NCBI RefSeq assembly: GCF_018406605.1
Contig: NZ_AP024545.1
Location: forward strand, 1,550,001 to 1,614,000
Direction of reading: 5' to 3'
Origin: Noviluteimonas caseinilytica
GTDB lineage: Bacteria; Pseudomonadota; Gammaproteobacteria; Xanthomonadales; Xanthomonadaceae
DNA: 64,000 bases
Shown here: positions 61,884-64,000 of the stretch, piece after piece
How positions within the stretch are numbered: position 1 is the stretch's first letter
Layout of the letters: each line of letters opens with the position of its first letter
Notes under the pieces: model-generated
Told to the model about the DNA's origin: nothing
Databases searched by the model: none
What the model saw: the letters and a program-made list of their open reading frames with translations, nothing else
Translations under genes and position numbers: made by a program

Positions 61884-62042
61884 ATGCAGACGACCAATCC
61901 CAATCCGAATCCCAACCAGACGCCGGATCCGACGCCGGCCTCCCCGCCGCAACCCGCGCCGCAGGAAGTGCCGCAGCCGGAAACGCCGTCGCCGCAGCAA
62001 CCGCCGGCCGTGGACCCGCAGCCGCCCGCCCCTGTCGGCTGA
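61884..62042 (+). CDS. Small proline-rich peptide ORF
   Basis: A 52 aa ORF rich in Pro, Asn, Gln and Thr (NPNPNPNQTP, PQEVPQPETPSPQQPP). It has no signal peptide, hydrophobic segment or family. It fills the gap between the divergent YCII gene and the convergent pilU gene and has a plausible ATG but no clear ribosome site. It may be a real short protein, as such ORFs recur in these genomes, or chance low-complexity sequence. Confidence 0.4.
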   Translation: MQTTNPNPNPNQTPDPTPASPPQPAPQEVPQPETPSPQQPPAVDPQPPAPVG

Positions 62043-63296
62043 TCAGCCCGCCGCGGCCTGCTTGGCCGCCATCAGGCGCTGCAGTTCGATCTCGTCGCGC
62101 TTGAACTGCTGCTTGCGCAGTTCTTCCTGGCGCATCGCTTCCAGTTCCGCCGGCGTGGGCTGGTGGTGGAGCTCCAGCGACGTCCCGGCGGCGTTCGACG
62201 GCTCGCCGCGCTTGCTCTTCAACTTGATGTTCAGGCGCAGCTCGTTCGCCGAGTCCGCGTTGCGGATGGCTTCTTCGTACGAGATCAGCCCGTCGTTGTA
62301 GAGCTCGAACAACGCCCAGTCGAACGTGCGCATGCCCAGTTCGCGCGACTTGGTCATCACGCCCTTGAGCTCGTTGAACTCGCCCTTGAAGATCTTCTCG
62401 GCGATGGTGGGCGTGTTGAGCAGGATTTCGATCGCGGCGACGCGGCCCTTGCCGTCCTCGGTGCGCACCAGGCGCTGCGAGACGATCGCGCGCAGGTTGG
62501 CCGACAGGTCCATCAGCAGCTGCGTGCGGCGTTCTTCCGGGAAGAAGTTGATGATGCGTTCCATCGTCTGCGACGCGCTGTTGGCGTGCAGGGTGCTCAG
62601 GCACAGGTGGCCGGTCTCGGCGAAGGAGATCGCGTGCTCCATCGTTTCCGCGTCGCGGATCTCGCCGACCAGGATCACGTCCGGCGCCTGGCGCAGGGTG
62701 TTCTTCAGCGCGTGGTGCCACGAATGCGTGTCGACGCCGACTTCGCGGTGCGTGACCAGCGACTTCTGCGAGACGTGCGCGTATTCGACCGGATCCTCGA
62801 CCGTGATGATGTGGCCGGCCGAGGTGCGGTTGCGGTGGTCGATCATCGCCGCCAGCGACGTGGACTTGCCCGAGCCCGTGCCGCCGACCAGCAGCACCAG
62901 GCCGCGCTTCTCCATCACGACGTCCTTCAGGACCTCGGGGAGGCGCAGCTTTTCGAAATTCGGGATTTCCGCGGCGATCGTGCGCAGCACCATGCCCACG
63001 TTGCCCTGCTGCACGAACACGTTGACGCGGAAGCGCGACACGCCGGGCACCACGATGGCGAAGTTGCACTCCATCTGCTCGGCGAACTCGGCGCGCTGCT
63101 TCTCGTTCATCAGGCAGCGGGCGAGGGACGCGGTGACTTCGCTGGTGAGCTTCTGCTGCGTGAGCGGCGTCATCGACCCGTGCGCCTTCATGCTCGGCGG
63201 GTAGTCGTGCGCGATGAACAAGTCGGAGCCGCCGGCCTTGGCCATCGCCGCCAGCAGCTTGTGCATGTAGTCCTTGGCTTGTTCGTCGCTCAACAT
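62043..63296 (-). CDS. pilU: Type IV pilus retraction ATPase PilU
   Basis: A 417 aa hexameric secretion-type ATPase of the PilT/PilU group that powers pilus retraction. Walker A is GGTGSGKST (about 137-145), the Asp box is ITVEDPVEY, Walker B is VILVGEIRDAETM and the His box is GHLCLSTLHANS. It lacks nothing of the core; the long polar C-terminus (from about 360) marks PilU rather than PilT. PilT is not in the window. The start MLSDEQAKDYM at 63296 is preferred to the upstream ATG. Confidence 0.92.
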   Translation of the reverse strand: MLSDEQAKDYMHKLLAAMAKAGGSDLFIAHDYPPSMKAHGSMTPLTQQKLTSEVTASLARCLMNEKQRAEFAEQMECNFAIVVPGVSRFRVNVFVQQGNVGMVLRTIAAEIPNFEKLRLPEVLKDVVMEKRGLVLLVGGTGSGKSTSLAAMIDHRNRTSAGHIITVEDPVEYAHVSQKSLVTHREVGVDTHSWHHALKNTLRQAPDVILVGEIRDAETMEHAISFAETGHLCLSTLHANSASQTMERIINFFPEERRTQLLMDLSANLRAIVSQRLVRTEDGKGRVAAIEILLNTPTIAEKIFKGEFNELKGVMTKSRELGMRTFDWALFELYNDGLISYEEAIRNADSANELRLNIKLKSKRGEPSNAAGTSLELHHQPTPAELEAMRQEELRKQQFKRDEIELQRLMAAKQAAAG

Positions 63297-63404
63297 CGAA
63301 ACCGCTTCCTGCACGTGGGTGCGGCAGTCTACGGATTCGGCGCACGCTGGCGTCGCGGACGCGATCACGGTCCGCGCTCCAAGAAAAATTCTTACCCGCG
63401 CGGG

Positions 63405-63668
63405 TTAAACCTGTTCAGCGTCCGCGTCGTCGCCGCTGCGATACCAGGCTTCCACCTTGCCCTGCATCTTCATCGTCATCGGCTGGCCGCGGCGATCGAG
63501 CGACTTGCCCACCGGCAGGCGCACCCAGCCTTCGCTGATGCAGTACTCCTCGACGTTGGTGCGTTCCACGCCGTTGAACTTGATGCCGATGCCGCGCTCG
63601 AGCGCAGCCTCGTCGTAGAACTTGCTGCGGGGATCGTTGGAGAGATGATCGGGGGGCGTGTCGGACAT
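63405..63668 (-). CDS. DUF3297 family protein
   Basis: An 87 aa soluble protein with the DUF3297 pattern: PPDHLSNDPRSKFYDEAALERGIGIKFNGVERTNVEEYC, ISEGWVRLPVGKSLDRRGQPMTMKMQGKVEAWY. Members are short and widespread, sometimes wrongly labelled glutathione peroxidase. Function unknown. It is separated from pilU by about 110 bases. Confidence 0.88.
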   Translation of the reverse strand: MSDTPPDHLSNDPRSKFYDEAALERGIGIKFNGVERTNVEEYCISEGWVRLPVGKSLDRRGQPMTMKMQGKVEAWYRSGDDADAEQV

Positions 63669-63706
63669 GGTGCGTTTCGGTCGACGGGTGAAGGGTGGCG
63701 CACAGT

Positions 63707-63991
63707 CTAAGGGGCTTCGCCGCGGCCCTGTGCTTTCGCGCGTGCGATGACGCGGCGGACTAGGGCGCGGTCGGCGTGGCGCGAGATCGGTACGGCGCCC
63801 AGCGCGATGGCCCGATCACGCAGGTCCGAATCCACGTCGTAGTGGGCGCCGCTGGTCTTGTCCTGGAAAGCGCGGCGGGGCATGCCCAGCGCTGCGGCCA
63901 TCGCGTGCAACTCATCCAGCGTGTCCGCCATCAGGTGCGCCCAGCGGCGGTCGCGCCACAGGGTGACGGCGTCGTCCACGTACACGGTCAT
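63707..63991 (-). CDS. DUF4031 family protein
   Basis: A 94 aa protein with the DUF4031 pattern: MTVYVDDAVTLWRDRRWAHLMADTLDELHAMAAALGM, FQDKTSGAHYDVDSDLRDRAIALGAVPISRH. The family is short, of unknown function, with many acidic and His residues that could bind a metal or nucleic acid. The start lies nine bases from the right edge of the window. Confidence 0.85.
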   Translation of the reverse strand: MTVYVDDAVTLWRDRRWAHLMADTLDELHAMAAALGMPRRAFQDKTSGAHYDVDSDLRDRAIALGAVPISRHADRALVRRVIARAKAQGRGEAP

Positions 63992-64000
63992 TCGCGCAGG

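Overview
The window is a chromosomal stretch of a GC-rich gammaproteobacterium, most likely a Lysobacteraceae (Xanthomonadaceae) member such as Lysobacter or Luteimonas. The evidence is the strong G/C preference at third codon positions, the gene content (Kup beside a TorF-type porin and KdpDE, CopAB, PilU, YaeQ, DUF3297, a small XAC0095-like protein) and many ATGA/GTGA start-stop overlaps. No tRNA, rRNA, insertion sequence or CRISPR array was recognised by eye.

Layout. 1-775 is the 3' end of aceE. 806-5956 is a compact, visibly AT-richer three-gene operon: a giant sensor with a C-terminal kinase-type ATPase domain, a stand-alone receiver, and a receiver fused to a nucleoside-phosphorylase-like domain. 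This is the architecture of the anti-phage system Detocs (DtcA-DtcB-DtcC), whose effector degrades ATP. It is the main finding. 6065-14631 holds small housekeeping and hypothetical genes: VOC proteins, small membrane proteins, a TPR protein, a HAD phosphatase, an EF-hand protein and a B-box protein. 14753-18110 is a copper-resistance locus (CopA, CopB and a secreted protein). 18148-23387 is a potassium and signalling block with Kup and a porin diverging from a short KdpD and KdpE.

23457-25227 carries small secreted or anchored proteins. 25229-28211 is a second AT-richer island: a nuclease-helicase gene broken by one base and a membrane-anchored NERD nuclease. It is followed by a 13-copy 21-bp heptad-coding repeat and by two large composite palindromes (29235-29550). 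29721-35323 holds YaeQ, a lipid-A-type glycosyltransferase/PAP2 pair, hemerythrin and a secreted metallophosphatase. 37886-39569 is a toxin-antitoxin pair coupled to threonine aldolase. 40499-44543 holds a DNA glycosylase, an M29-like lipoprotein, and NYN, PilZ and DUF3800 proteins.

44663-50391 is a four-gene ligase-associated DNA repair operon (exonuclease, ATP-dependent ligase, Lhr-type helicase, PdeM). 50474-58500 contains envelope proteins, a PAS hybrid kinase, a glycosyltransferase and a diguanylate cyclase. 58587-60298 is an ABC exporter pair. 60539-61799 is a YCII-AraC-VOC operon. 62043-63991 holds pilU and two small DUF genes.

Three genes (near 8008, 24140 and 26230) each look broken by a single-base indel. 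They may be true pseudogenes or residual assembly errors. Apart from the two AT-richer islands, coding density and codon usage look uniform.
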